Origin: a virus
IMG/VR virus record: IMGVR_UViG_3300028388_002620
Coordinates: 1-26,969 of that record
Reading direction: 5' to 3' (one strand)
DNA length: 26,969 nt
The position numbers and the translations under genes are program-made. The notes below the pieces were generated by a model that did not search any database, was not told the DNA's origin, and saw only the letters and a list, made by a program, of their open reading frames with translations. Below, piece after piece: positions 6,528 to 13,539 of the stretch (positions within the stretch are counted from its first letter, which is position 1; each line of letters begins with the position of its first letter).

Positions 6528-7565
6528 TTAAAAGAGTATTTGTTCGTTTAAAAAGTTGTTTTGTGGTGTAAACTCAACTTTATCGTTATAATACCATTGA
6601 TTTAAGAATACACAAAGGTCATCATCAAAGGTTTTTGATAACTCTTTGTTGTGTTCAAGTATTGGAATCATTTCTTTGTATATTTCTTCACATTCATCCA
6701 ATCCCCACTTGGCTATCTGATGTATAGTTGATTTTATTTTCGATAATCGTTTGTGATAATCTTCTTCTAAATCATAACTTTCATCCCACCATTTATCAAA
6801 AGTTTTAAATCCAAGTTCTTTTAGTTTTTTAAGGTAATACGGTCCACCTAAAAGAACAAATGGTTGTCCAGCTGAGAAACATTTATCAGTTTTTTCTGTT
6901 ATATGGATTGGCCCATTATCTATAATAGATTCTGTTACTATATTACAAAATGATTTGGTTTGAGCTTCATGTGGATATGCTGAATATAGATTACCATATT
7001 CCATATCATCTTCTTTATCGAACACAAATCTATCTTTATTATCTTTAAATCTTACAGCATATGATAGGTATGATTCATCCAAATAGTTTAGTTTTAAAAA
7101 TCTAAACATATCTCTTCTGTGAGGTTTTGGAGTTCTATTTAAACAAATAAACTTTTTTTCAAACTTTCTAGGTGAAATATCAAATCCATGTTTTGATGTC
7201 CATCCTAGTAAAAAAGGAGTTTTTATTTTGTTGAACTTTTTTTCATATTTTGATTCACCTAAGTTATTATCAATAAAAAATAATCTATCATCTACACCTA
7301 AATCTTTAAAAACTTGAAGTAAAGTATCAAACTCAACTCCATCCCACAAAACTATTGCAACTTCATGTCCATCCAACCACCAAAACTCATAATCAGAATA
7401 CTTTTCGTTTAATAGTTGGATTATTTCTTTAAGTGATTTATAAGGAAAACTTTTAAGTTTTCTTTTAAAGTAATAGGTATCTTTTCCTGCAATGTAGTTG
7501 ATATCACTTAGAAGTAATATCTTTCTACTTTTGTTTATTGGTATTTGTAATGTGTGAATATTCAT
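6528..7565 (-). CDS. Putative glycosyltransferase-like phage protein
   Basis: I chose the ATG at 7565 (345 residues) because it forms a TAATG junction with the stop of the upstream gene; an in-frame ATG at 7583 would add six residues (MDGVCL). The C-terminal half contains FICLNRTPKPHRR (about 139-151), ITEKTDKCFSAGQPFVLLG (about 222-240), LGFKTF (about 251-256) and DESYD (about 261-265). An ITEK...PF...G...LGFKTF...DESYD order is shared by a group of phage and giant-virus proteins related to fucosyltransferase/exostosin-like (GT-B) enzymes, where the ITEK helix binds nucleotide sugar. There is no signal peptide, so it would act in the cytoplasm, on phage proteins, DNA or a host glycan precursor. 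The assignment is from motif memory and the acceptor is unknown. Confidence 0.55.
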   Translation of the reverse strand: MNIHTLQIPINKSRKILLLSDINYIAGKDTYYFKRKLKSFPYKSLKEIIQLLNEKYSDYEFWWLDGHEVAIVLWDGVEFDTLLQVFKDLGVDDRLFFIDNNLGESKYEKKFNKIKTPFLLGWTSKHGFDISPRKFEKKFICLNRTPKPHRRDMFRFLKLNYLDESYLSYAVRFKDNKDRFVFDKEDDMEYGNLYSAYPHEAQTKSFCNIVTESIIDNGPIHITEKTDKCFSAGQPFVLLGGPYYLKKLKELGFKTFDKWWDESYDLEEDYHKRLSKIKSTIHQIAKWGLDECEEIYKEMIPILEHNKELSKTFDDDLCVFLNQWYYNDKVEFTPQNNFLNEQILF

Positions 7566-7930
7566 TAAACAAACTCCATCCACTTTTCTTCTTCGTTGAA
7601 AGCAGCAACTTCGTATGGGTGGTCATTATAGTTATATCCCATAGTGTAGTATCTTTTCATCCAAGAAGGTGATTGTAAGTAATGTTGGTATTCGTGAACA
7701 AGAGTTCTTGCTAACATCTCTAGTGATGGAATATTCTTCCAATATAAAGTGATTTCGTTTAACATAGAACAATACTCACCATAAAGGTCTTTAGGAACTT
7801 CTTCATCAGAGTAAGGAGTATCTTCTATTGCAACATAAGGAAGGTTATTATGGTATTTAGATTCACCATATTTTTCTATAACCTTGTTGTAAACTTCTTC
7901 TGTGACTTTTTGTATTTCTTTTCTTGTCAT
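7565..7930 (-). CDS. HExxH zinc metalloprotein, putative peptidase
   Basis: A 121-residue protein with HEYQH at residues 79-83 inside a helix (LARTLVHEYQHYLQ). After a short loop, HPYEVAAFNEEE at 104-115 follows, where E107 is well placed as the third zinc ligand. HExxH...E is the zincin active site, with H79, E80 and H83 as ligand, base and ligand. The protein lacks a signal peptide and any extra domain, so it is a minimal catalytic unit like those seen in many phages. It is transcribed from module C and coupled (TAATG) to the glycosyltransferase-like gene. Its substrate is unknown. Confidence 0.66.
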   Translation of the reverse strand: MTRKEIQKVTEEVYNKVIEKYGESKYHNNLPYVAIEDTPYSDEEVPKDLYGEYCSMLNEITLYWKNIPSLEMLARTLVHEYQHYLQSPSWMKRYYTMGYNYNDHPYEVAAFNEEEKWMEFV

Positions 7931-7938
7931 ATCTCAAT

Positions 7939-8005
7939 CATTACATAGTAAATATACTAAATATTGTTTGATATTAAAACTAAAAAGTGTTAAAGTTTTG
8001 TTAAA
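7939..8005 (-). promoter_or_regulatory. Repeated promoter module, copy C
   Basis: TTTAACA boxes lie at 8005-7999 and 7994-7988 on the minus strand, 11 bp apart. TATATTTACTATGTAAT follows at 7956-7940, with 32-33 bp between the proximal box region and the -7-like element as in copies A and B. It drives the HExxH gene. Confidence 0.6.
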
Positions 8006-8013
8006 GTTATTAA

Positions 8014-8040
8014 CAAAAAATGGAGGGTTAATCCCTCCAT
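8014..8040 (-). terminator. Rho-independent terminator after the PspC-domain gene
   Basis: The minus strand has ATGGAGGG-attaa-CCCTCCAT followed by six T. The 8-bp GC-rich stem encodes the last codons of the PspC gene, whose TAA stop (8028-8030) forms the loop. Confidence 0.88.
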
Positions 8041-8222
8041 TCTATACTTTGTGTGATAAGTGTTGTTATTATGTAAGTTAGTGTTATTGGAAATGCTGTA
8101 AAGAATAATCCAACAAACAATAATCTCCATATAGTTGGGTCTGTATTGGTGTATCTTCCCAATCCACCACAAACTCCAAAAATCTTTCTATCGTTGTAAC
8201 TTCTAAAGTATTTTTTCATCAA
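8028..8222 (-). CDS. PspC-domain small membrane protein
   Basis: A 64-residue protein with the PspC domain pattern. A basic start (MMKKYFRSYNDRKI) leads into GVCGGLGRY at residues 16-24, then TDPTIWRLLFV at 27-37. A hydrophobic stretch to about 57 (LFFTAFPITLTYIITTLI) forms one or two membrane passes, and the end is polar. In bacteria PspC is an inner-membrane part of the phage-shock response to envelope damage, and single-domain PspC proteins are common in Bacteroidota. Here it lies 68 bp downstream of the endolysin gene and ends in a strong terminator, so it is probably the last gene of a lysis transcript. Possible roles are holin-like or envelope-stress buffering; both are inferences. It may have been captured from a host. 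The start could be either of the first two methionines. Confidence 0.85.
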   Translation of the reverse strand: MMKKYFRSYNDRKIFGVCGGLGRYTNTDPTIWRLLFVGLFFTAFPITLTYIITTLITQSIEWRD

Positions 8223-8289
8223 TGAAAACTTATGAAATCTAAAAAAGCTATTTTGATTCTAATCCAAAATATCTTTAATCTATCTCTCA

Positions 8290-8784
8290 TTATGCTACTA
8301 AAGCTTCTTTAAACTTATCCCATTCGAAAGCAGAACCTGGGTCAGTCTTACCTTTTCCAGCTCCTCTTACATTATCACCACTACAATCTGAATGTCTTAC
8401 AACATTATCAACAGGAATATTGTATTCTTCCATCCACCACTTACAAACTTCAACTGCTTTATCAAACTGAGCTTGAGTGTAAGTTCCTGGTGTTTCGATT
8501 GCTTTTGAGAAAGTTCCAAAATCATGTTCTCCTGGAACTAATAACTCAAATCCTAAGAAATGTCCGTTTAGATGTTGTAAACCTGCCCACTCTGATTTAC
8601 CAGCATGAGCTGCTTTGTTTGGAGATTCAATCATCTTTTCATAAGTTCCATCAGGATGAATAAAACCATGAACAGAAAGATTTACTGATTTTAGGAAGTC
8701 ATGTGCTCCCATTGGTCCTTCTGGCATTTTTAAGAACTCTGCCATACTGTGGACTATTATACCTTTTGGTTCGATTACTGCCAT
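8290..8784 (-). CDS. N-acetylmuramoyl-L-alanine amidase endolysin (Amidase_2 / PGRP fold)
   Basis: A 164-residue single-domain enzyme that cuts the bond between muramic acid and the stem peptide of peptidoglycan. The zinc site can be read: H12 in IIVHSMAEF, H131 in VVRHSDCSGDN and D148 in KTDPGSAFEW. K146 is the conserved neighbour, and the HSD...K.DPG arrangement is that of AmiD-type amidases. HGFIHPDGTYEKMI (39-52) and AAHAGKSEW (58-66) are further family landmarks. There is no signal peptide or cell-wall-binding domain, so release needs a holin or similar. It follows the 136-codon gene by 6 bp and probably shares the late-type box at 9218-9227. The PspC gene comes next. Confidence 0.93.
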   Translation of the reverse strand: MAVIEPKGIIVHSMAEFLKMPEGPMGAHDFLKSVNLSVHGFIHPDGTYEKMIESPNKAAHAGKSEWAGLQHLNGHFLGFELLVPGEHDFGTFSKAIETPGTYTQAQFDKAVEVCKWWMEEYNIPVDNVVRHSDCSGDNVRGAGKGKTDPGSAFEWDKFKEALVA

Positions 8785-8790
8785 TTTTTA

Positions 8791-9201
8791 CTAACTTGTT
8801 TTTGTTTCATTAAATGATATAACTTCGAATACTCTTGTTTGTATTCTTTTTGTTCCATTTACATTTGTGAGAATGATTGAGTTTTTGAACTTTTCCCAAT
8901 CAAGTATAAATCCTTTATCTAACTTTCCACCATTTTCCTCTTTGATAAGTTCGTTGAGGGCGTTAATAGTGTAAAGAGTGTTTGATTCTTTTTTTCTGTG
9001 TATAAGTATTGTCCCTTGTAAAGGTTTATCGGGCTGTTGAGATGTATCAATGTTGTAAGTTACGAACAGCTCGTCAAGGTTGCCCTTGTTTTGAAGGACA
9101 TATATGTAGTTGTAAACTATGTGATACTTTTCTCTTATCTGTTGGAGTGAAATATCCAAGTCCTCTCTCGTTGTGAAAGTGCATAGTAACTGTGTATTCA
9201 T
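8791..9201 (-). CDS. Hypothetical phage protein, 136 residues
   Basis: A soluble alpha/beta protein (start MNTQLLCTFTTREDLDISLQ). An early helix (LDISLQQIREKYHIVYNYIYVLQ) is followed by strands containing FVTYNIDTSQQP and GTILIHRKKESNTLYTINALN, and FILDWEKFKNSIILTN lies near the end. It resembles conserved small proteins encoded beside structural genes of T4-like phages, but I cannot name a function. A TATATTTATA box lies 17 bp upstream, and the endolysin follows 6 bp after its stop. A late role such as virion or lysis regulation is therefore plausible but unproved. Confidence 0.75.
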   Translation of the reverse strand: MNTQLLCTFTTREDLDISLQQIREKYHIVYNYIYVLQNKGNLDELFVTYNIDTSQQPDKPLQGTILIHRKKESNTLYTINALNELIKEENGGKLDKGFILDWEKFKNSIILTNVNGTKRIQTRVFEVISFNETKTS

Positions 9202-9217
9202 TATTTAATCCGTTTGG

Positions 9218-9227
9218 TATAAATATA
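9218..9227 (-). promoter_or_regulatory. Late-type box TATATTTATA upstream of the 136aa-endolysin pair
   Basis: A perfect TATATTTATA on the minus strand, 17 bp before the ATG at 9201. Confidence 0.55.
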
Positions 9228-9295
9228 AAAATCTATTCCAAAAGTATCAATATTTAGATAAACCCCAAATAAGAGTGATTAAACGATGATTTGTA

Positions 9296-11572
9296 TCAAT
9301 CAAGTATAGAATTTCCTTCTAAATCTGTTTGAATTCCATCACTTCCAAGATAAGTATCAACTTTATCTTTACTATCACCACTAAATGATAGCTGAACACC
9401 ACCACCACTTCTACCAGGAGTTCTCTTATCTCTAAAAGTTATTGAGTAATCATCAGGATTTGAAGTTCCTGTTTGGGTTACAAACTTAGATTCTCCTTTT
9501 TCGTAATATTGTTTATTATGTTCTAAACCATATCCATCGGATGTTCTAATATTGTTTGAAATTTCAATAGCACCAAGTAAATTTTGTGGCCTAACTCTAC
9601 TTTTGGTATCTTTTAAGTTACGAAGATTATTTTCTCCAATTATTTGTATAATTTCATTATCAGTAACTAAATCACCCAATCTTTTAGATATTTCCTCTTC
9701 TTTATCTTTGATTTTATCATTAAATAATTGCCAGTATTTTTCAGCAGGAGTTACTTCTTCTATTTCTGATTTAATACCTTCAATAAAATCTAGATATTCG
9801 GTTGTTATTTTTGTTATTTCATTATACTTTTCCTCACTAAAAACTCCATCTAGCCCAACTTCTCTTAAAGTTTCTTTCATCCAATTTGAAGTTTTTTCTT
9901 GTGTTTCAGAAGATGTTCCTCCCTTTATTAGTTCATCATTTACTAAAAGTGTATATCCATCTTCACCAAGATACTGTCCTTGGTTGTTTCGTTTGGATTC
10001 ATTTGGATGTAGTGAAGTAACTGCTTTCGCATTTGCTGGACAACCATAAGTTCTACCAGCTTTACCCCATTTACAACTTACAAGTGAAACTCGTTCTAAA
10101 GTATCAACTTTTATTTTATCTCCACCAGGAAATGAACCATTTGATGGTAAATAAACTTCTTCACCTCTTGCAAGTTCAACTTCATATAATCTGTTTTCAG
10201 CAAGTTGTTTTAAAACTGAACCCGCTGCATCTGAATCCGCTTCATGTAGTTCAACAACCATTTGTTCGTATGAATCATCTATTGCTTTGGCTGCTTCTTC
10301 ACTTGGTATTTCGTAGTTTTCTGTAATACTTGATAATCGTTGTTGATGTTGTTCAAGTGCCTTTACATACTTAGAATCTAAATTTCCATTTTCAACAAAT
10401 CCTCTAGCAGTTTCAATAGTTCTTGTTAGTGCGGGATTATTAAAACTTTGTTGTAAGTATTCCTTTGAGTGGTTATTTGATGGCATTTTTATTTTACCAT
10501 CTTCACCTTTAACACCAAACAATCCCCAAAGACCTTCTCTAACTTTAGAAAGTTGAGGGTGATTTCTAAAAAATCCATCTACTTTTGGATTCGATTTAGG
10601 TGAAAACTCATTTTCTTTTCCTAAATCAGGTTTAGCTGCAGATGTAAGTTTCTTTTTAATACCACTAAAGTTTACTTCTTTGAGTTGGATATGTTTTTCC
10701 ATTTCTGCAACTAATCTTTTTGTAGATGCAGTTCCACTACCCGCCATATTTGATAGAATCTTTCTCAATCCACCAAATGCTCCAAGATATGCTTTTGATT
10801 TATTTTCGTTTGTTGAGAATTTAGCATTATCAACTAACCATTGTGCAGATTCTCTTTTTTCTTCTTCTGTTGCATCTTCAGATAAAACGATTTCAATATG
10901 ATAGAAAGAATCTTCTAGTAACTTTTGTTGTTGTTCATCTAGTTGGTCTTTCCAATTTTCAGATTTAGCTTTCATTGTATCTAAATCCTTTTGTTGTTGT
11001 TTACCTAAAGTTTTATCAGTTTTATTTCCTTCAGATTCTTTTGAAGGTCCTGTATAAGCAGGGTCTGATGGTGATAGTTGGTCAGTAAAATGTTTACCAC
11101 CTTTAGTATCGGGTGAAACCGCAGTTCCTTGTTGGGTTTGTTGTTGGTCTCCACCACCACTACTTTGTGGAGTTTCATCTTGGTCTCCACCACCACCTTC
11201 TCCACCAAGTTCTTTATTGAGTGCCTGTCTATCTTCATCAGATAATCCACTTAGAGCTCTTTCTGCGGCTTCTCTACCTGGTTGGTCTGTTGCTAATCTA
11301 AGAAGATTTCCAACTAAACCTTCTTTATCGTTTCCGTCTTTATCTTGATAAGTTACTACTTGATTTAATCTTGGATTTTTGAACTGTTTATCTTGTGGTG
11401 CTTCCGAAAGTAGATTGCGGATAAGTTCCTCACCTACTTCAGGCATTCCCATTTGTTCAAAATATTCATATATAACACTAAATGATTCTCTCTTCTTTAA
11501 ATCAGGAATACCAGTTGCTGATTCTAAAGAGATTTCATCTATTAAATCTTGGATTAAATCTTGTATATTCAT
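9296..11572 (-). CDS. Large phage protein of unknown function, 758 residues
   Basis: The N-terminal third (1-120) is acidic and helical. A low-complexity linker follows at about 122-150, rich in G, Q, D and S (GGEGGGGDQDETPQSSGGG). The middle is helical (DLDTMKAKSENWKDQLDEQQ and onward) and then basic. Around 470-560 lies a better folded stretch containing EVYLPSNGSFPGGDKIKV, SLVSCKWGKAGRTYGCP, ANAKAVTSLHP and NNQGQYLGEDGYTLLV. That stretch recalls large uncharacterised proteins of T4-like marine phages, but I cannot assign it. The C-terminus is polar and glycine-rich. There is no signal peptide or membrane segment. Its ATG begins 1 bp after the stop of the lipoprotein nuclease gene, so the two share a transcript from a late-type box. 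A virion or ejected protein is one possibility. Confidence 0.8.
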   Translation of the reverse strand: MNIQDLIQDLIDEISLESATGIPDLKKRESFSVIYEYFEQMGMPEVGEELIRNLLSEAPQDKQFKNPRLNQVVTYQDKDGNDKEGLVGNLLRLATDQPGREAAERALSGLSDEDRQALNKELGGEGGGGDQDETPQSSGGGDQQQTQQGTAVSPDTKGGKHFTDQLSPSDPAYTGPSKESEGNKTDKTLGKQQQKDLDTMKAKSENWKDQLDEQQQKLLEDSFYHIEIVLSEDATEEEKRESAQWLVDNAKFSTNENKSKAYLGAFGGLRKILSNMAGSGTASTKRLVAEMEKHIQLKEVNFSGIKKKLTSAAKPDLGKENEFSPKSNPKVDGFFRNHPQLSKVREGLWGLFGVKGEDGKIKMPSNNHSKEYLQQSFNNPALTRTIETARGFVENGNLDSKYVKALEQHQQRLSSITENYEIPSEEAAKAIDDSYEQMVVELHEADSDAAGSVLKQLAENRLYEVELARGEEVYLPSNGSFPGGDKIKVDTLERVSLVSCKWGKAGRTYGCPANAKAVTSLHPNESKRNNQGQYLGEDGYTLLVNDELIKGGTSSETQEKTSNWMKETLREVGLDGVFSEEKYNEITKITTEYLDFIEGIKSEIEEVTPAEKYWQLFNDKIKDKEEEISKRLGDLVTDNEIIQIIGENNLRNLKDTKSRVRPQNLLGAIEISNNIRTSDGYGLEHNKQYYEKGESKFVTQTGTSNPDDYSITFRDKRTPGRSGGGVQLSFSGDSKDKVDTYLGSDGIQTDLEGNSILD

Positions 11573-11573
11573 A

Positions 11574-12191
11574 TTATTCTACTATATAATCTGTCCAATC
11601 AGTTCCACTTGTATCTTCATTGGGGAACTCAAATACCGCTACTTTATCTCCCCACTTGATTGTCTTTTTAAATGCTCGTGGAATGGCCGCTCCACCAGAA
11701 ACTCGTTGTGGTTCTTCATCAAACAGAACATCGATTCGAACTTCAACAGTATAAAAGTTTCCTAAGTTTCTTTCGAATCTTTCTAAGTGATTCCATACTC
11801 CACGATTTAAAGATTCGTGTTGTAAAGCAGAGTTTGCAAAGTTGAAGGTTTTTTTCAACATTTCTTTTGTGCAGTTGAAAGCTGCTGCAGGTGCCATATG
11901 ACCTTTATCCCATTCATTTGCATAATAATCATCATCATCTGCGGTGTGTAGACCATCTGGTTCCCAAAAATCCATTGAACCTCTATCTGCACCTGGCTTA
12001 GGACATTGAACTGTGTATTCTACCCAAAGTGGGTTTTCTAATACTTCCGAATAGTTTACTTTGAATATTTCGGTTTCTACGATTACACTTTCTCTAAGTT
12101 CTTGGGGTGGGTTTACAAAATCTGGTTCTACAAATCCTTCTGTCGAACACGCCACTACTAAGATGAGTAGTGATAAAAAATACTTCTTCAT
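11574..12191 (-). CDS. Lipoprotein DNA/RNA non-specific endonuclease (NucA/Serratia type)
   Basis: A 205-residue protein. The first 15 residues, KKYFLSLLILVVAC in essence, form a type II signal peptide with lipobox VVAC15, so the mature protein should be lipid-anchored outside the cytoplasm. The catalytic part has WDKGHMAPAAAF at residues 94-105 with H98 as general base, N120 in NFANSALQ, N129 in LNRGVW and E137 in HLERFE. The Serratia nuclease steps from H89 to N110, N119 and E127 are 21, 30 and 38; here they are 22, 31 and 39. The active site is therefore intact, with K replacing R of DRGH, a common variant. A late-type box lies 17 bp upstream, and the 758-codon gene follows. A phage-encoded envelope nuclease could destroy incoming DNA of rival phages or extracellular DNA. 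Uptake of nucleotides is less likely for a late gene. Confidence 0.92.
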   Translation of the reverse strand: MKKYFLSLLILVVACSTEGFVEPDFVNPPQELRESVIVETEIFKVNYSEVLENPLWVEYTVQCPKPGADRGSMDFWEPDGLHTADDDDYYANEWDKGHMAPAAAFNCTKEMLKKTFNFANSALQHESLNRGVWNHLERFERNLGNFYTVEVRIDVLFDEEPQRVSGGAAIPRAFKKTIKWGDKVAVFEFPNEDTSGTDWTDYIVE

Positions 12192-12207
12192 AATATAATC
12201 TTTAGTA

Positions 12208-12216
12208 TATAAATAT
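12208..12216 (-). promoter_or_regulatory. Late-type box ATATTTATA upstream of the lipoprotein nuclease
   Basis: The minus strand reads AATATTTATATACT, 17 bp before the nuclease ATG. It begins at the last bases of the polymerase gene. Confidence 0.5.
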
Positions 12217-13499
12217 TAAACTTTTGAGTAATCCGTTCCCCATGAAGCTTTTATAGGAAACCCAAATGATTCAATGGTTTCTTTGATTCTTTTTATGGTA
12301 TTGATTTCACTATCATCGAACTCAAATAGGAATGAGTCGTAGGTGTATAATATAGGTAAGGGTAGTTCTTCATCCTTCAGTTTTTTCAGTATCTCAATGT
12401 TCAAATCCGTTTCCATCGATTGAAGAAGATAGTTGAATACTTTTTGAGCGTTCGGTTGGTCTACCCACTCTAGTGGTATTCTTCGTTTGTTGGTTTGGAT
12501 AAATCCACCACTTTGGGTGTTCTTCCAAAACATTTGGATAAACTCATCTACTTTTTTAAAGAAGGGTATTTCCAAGAACTCTTCGGGTATTCCCCCATAA
12601 AGAAGTTGGAAGGTGATTCCTTTACCCTCATCGTATCCACAACCATATTGGTCCGCTAACCATTGGTGAACACTCGTTTTAGGAAGTTCGTAATCTACTA
12701 TCTTACCAATGATTCGTGGGTGGTAAGCATCGTAATCCATTTGGAGAAATAGTGTTCCATCGGGTGGAATAAAACATTCTCTTGACCCATCCTTTTTGTT
12801 GATGGCGGAAAAGTTTACTCCCCCATGACGGTTGGAGGGTCTACCTGTTACGGTGTATGGGTTGTATTCGGTATATACAACGGGCCCTTGTAGTGTATTG
12901 TGTATGTGTTTTTTGGAGTTGGGCCATCTATCAATAAATTTTGCCCTATCGACCCGAACCCCATATCGTTCGATTTCTGAGAGGAGGGGAATATACACAT
13001 CGTTATACCATTTAAATCCATCACCACTACTATCCAACTTTGTATAATGAGGTAATATGGTTTGTATAATCTCACCAAGTTTTAGAATAGGAATAGATTG
13101 GTTTAGATTATCGTAATATCCTTTTACTTTCCATCTTTGGTATAATGATTCGAAAGGAGTCCTATAATCTATGGTGTTGGATGTTTTGAAGAAGTGTGCG
13201 GTATCTACATCGAGTATATCTTCTATTTTAAGGGTTTGTAAGAGTTTTTTCTTTTGGAATACCCACTTATCTCCCCTTATATCAAAACAACTCTCTATAT
13301 CCTTTATATCGAGTGATTTACAATCCGTATGTTGATGTGGTAAGATGTAATCTTCTTGTCCTCTTACGAAGATAAATGATAGTTGGGTGTTTCGTGGGTG
13401 TAAAGAATCATCTACCCATACAGGATACCAATAAGATACCCCACCAGATAACTCATCTTTGAAGAGTTCTAACTCAGATGTAGATTCTATAATTCTCAT
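12216..13499 (-). CDS. Divergent short family A DNA polymerase
   Basis: A 427-residue protein with the family A landmarks in order. TVTGRPSNRHGGVNFSAI (216-233) corresponds to TATGRLSS...NLQNIP of Pol I. MDYDAYHPRI (254-263) is motif A with catalytic D255. KGITFQLLYG (293-302) is motif B with K293, F297 and Y301 spaced as K758, F762 and Y766 of E. coli Pol I. YTYDSF (385-390) is motif C with D388. Several active-site neighbours differ: the motif A glutamate (E710) is H260, the arginine four before the motif B lysine is Y289, and the motif C HDE is YDS. D255 to D388 spans 133 residues against 177 in Pol I, so the fingers are reduced. The first 150 residues might be a worn exonuclease domain without visible DxE. 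Its promoter is TTTG-N19-TATATTTG, and G/C-rich codons (GGG, CCC) seem more frequent than in neighbouring genes. Confidence 0.85.
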   Translation of the reverse strand: MRIIESTSELELFKDELSGGVSYWYPVWVDDSLHPRNTQLSFIFVRGQEDYILPHQHTDCKSLDIKDIESCFDIRGDKWVFQKKKLLQTLKIEDILDVDTAHFFKTSNTIDYRTPFESLYQRWKVKGYYDNLNQSIPILKLGEIIQTILPHYTKLDSSGDGFKWYNDVYIPLLSEIERYGVRVDRAKFIDRWPNSKKHIHNTLQGPVVYTEYNPYTVTGRPSNRHGGVNFSAINKKDGSRECFIPPDGTLFLQMDYDAYHPRIIGKIVDYELPKTSVHQWLADQYGCGYDEGKGITFQLLYGGIPEEFLEIPFFKKVDEFIQMFWKNTQSGGFIQTNKRRIPLEWVDQPNAQKVFNYLLQSMETDLNIEILKKLKDEELPLPILYTYDSFLFEFDDSEINTIKRIKETIESFGFPIKASWGTDYSKV

Positions 13500-13506
13500 T
13501 TGTGAA

Positions 13507-13537
13507 CAAATATACGAAAATTATTTCAATCTACAAA
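13507..13537 (-). promoter_or_regulatory. Bacteroidota-type promoter of the polymerase gene, nearly leaderless
   Basis: TTTG at 13537-13534, 19 bp, then TATATTTG at 13514-13507 on the minus strand. The ATG at 13499 starts only 7 bp after the box, so the mRNA would have almost no leader. Confidence 0.65.
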
Positions 13538-13539
13538 AT

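Noticed and set aside
7990-8172. Minus-strand ORF of 60 codons overlapping the PspC gene
   Set aside because: It reads another frame of the PspC gene and crosses its terminator; the PspC frame has a clear domain match.
9552-10049. Plus-strand ORF of 165 codons inside the 758-codon gene
   Set aside because: It is antisense to a long gene with a regular codon pattern, and its translation looks like serine/leucine-rich shadow sequence.
11005-11250. Minus-strand ORF of 81 codons within the 758-codon gene
   Set aside because: It is an out-of-frame read of the low-complexity linker of that gene.
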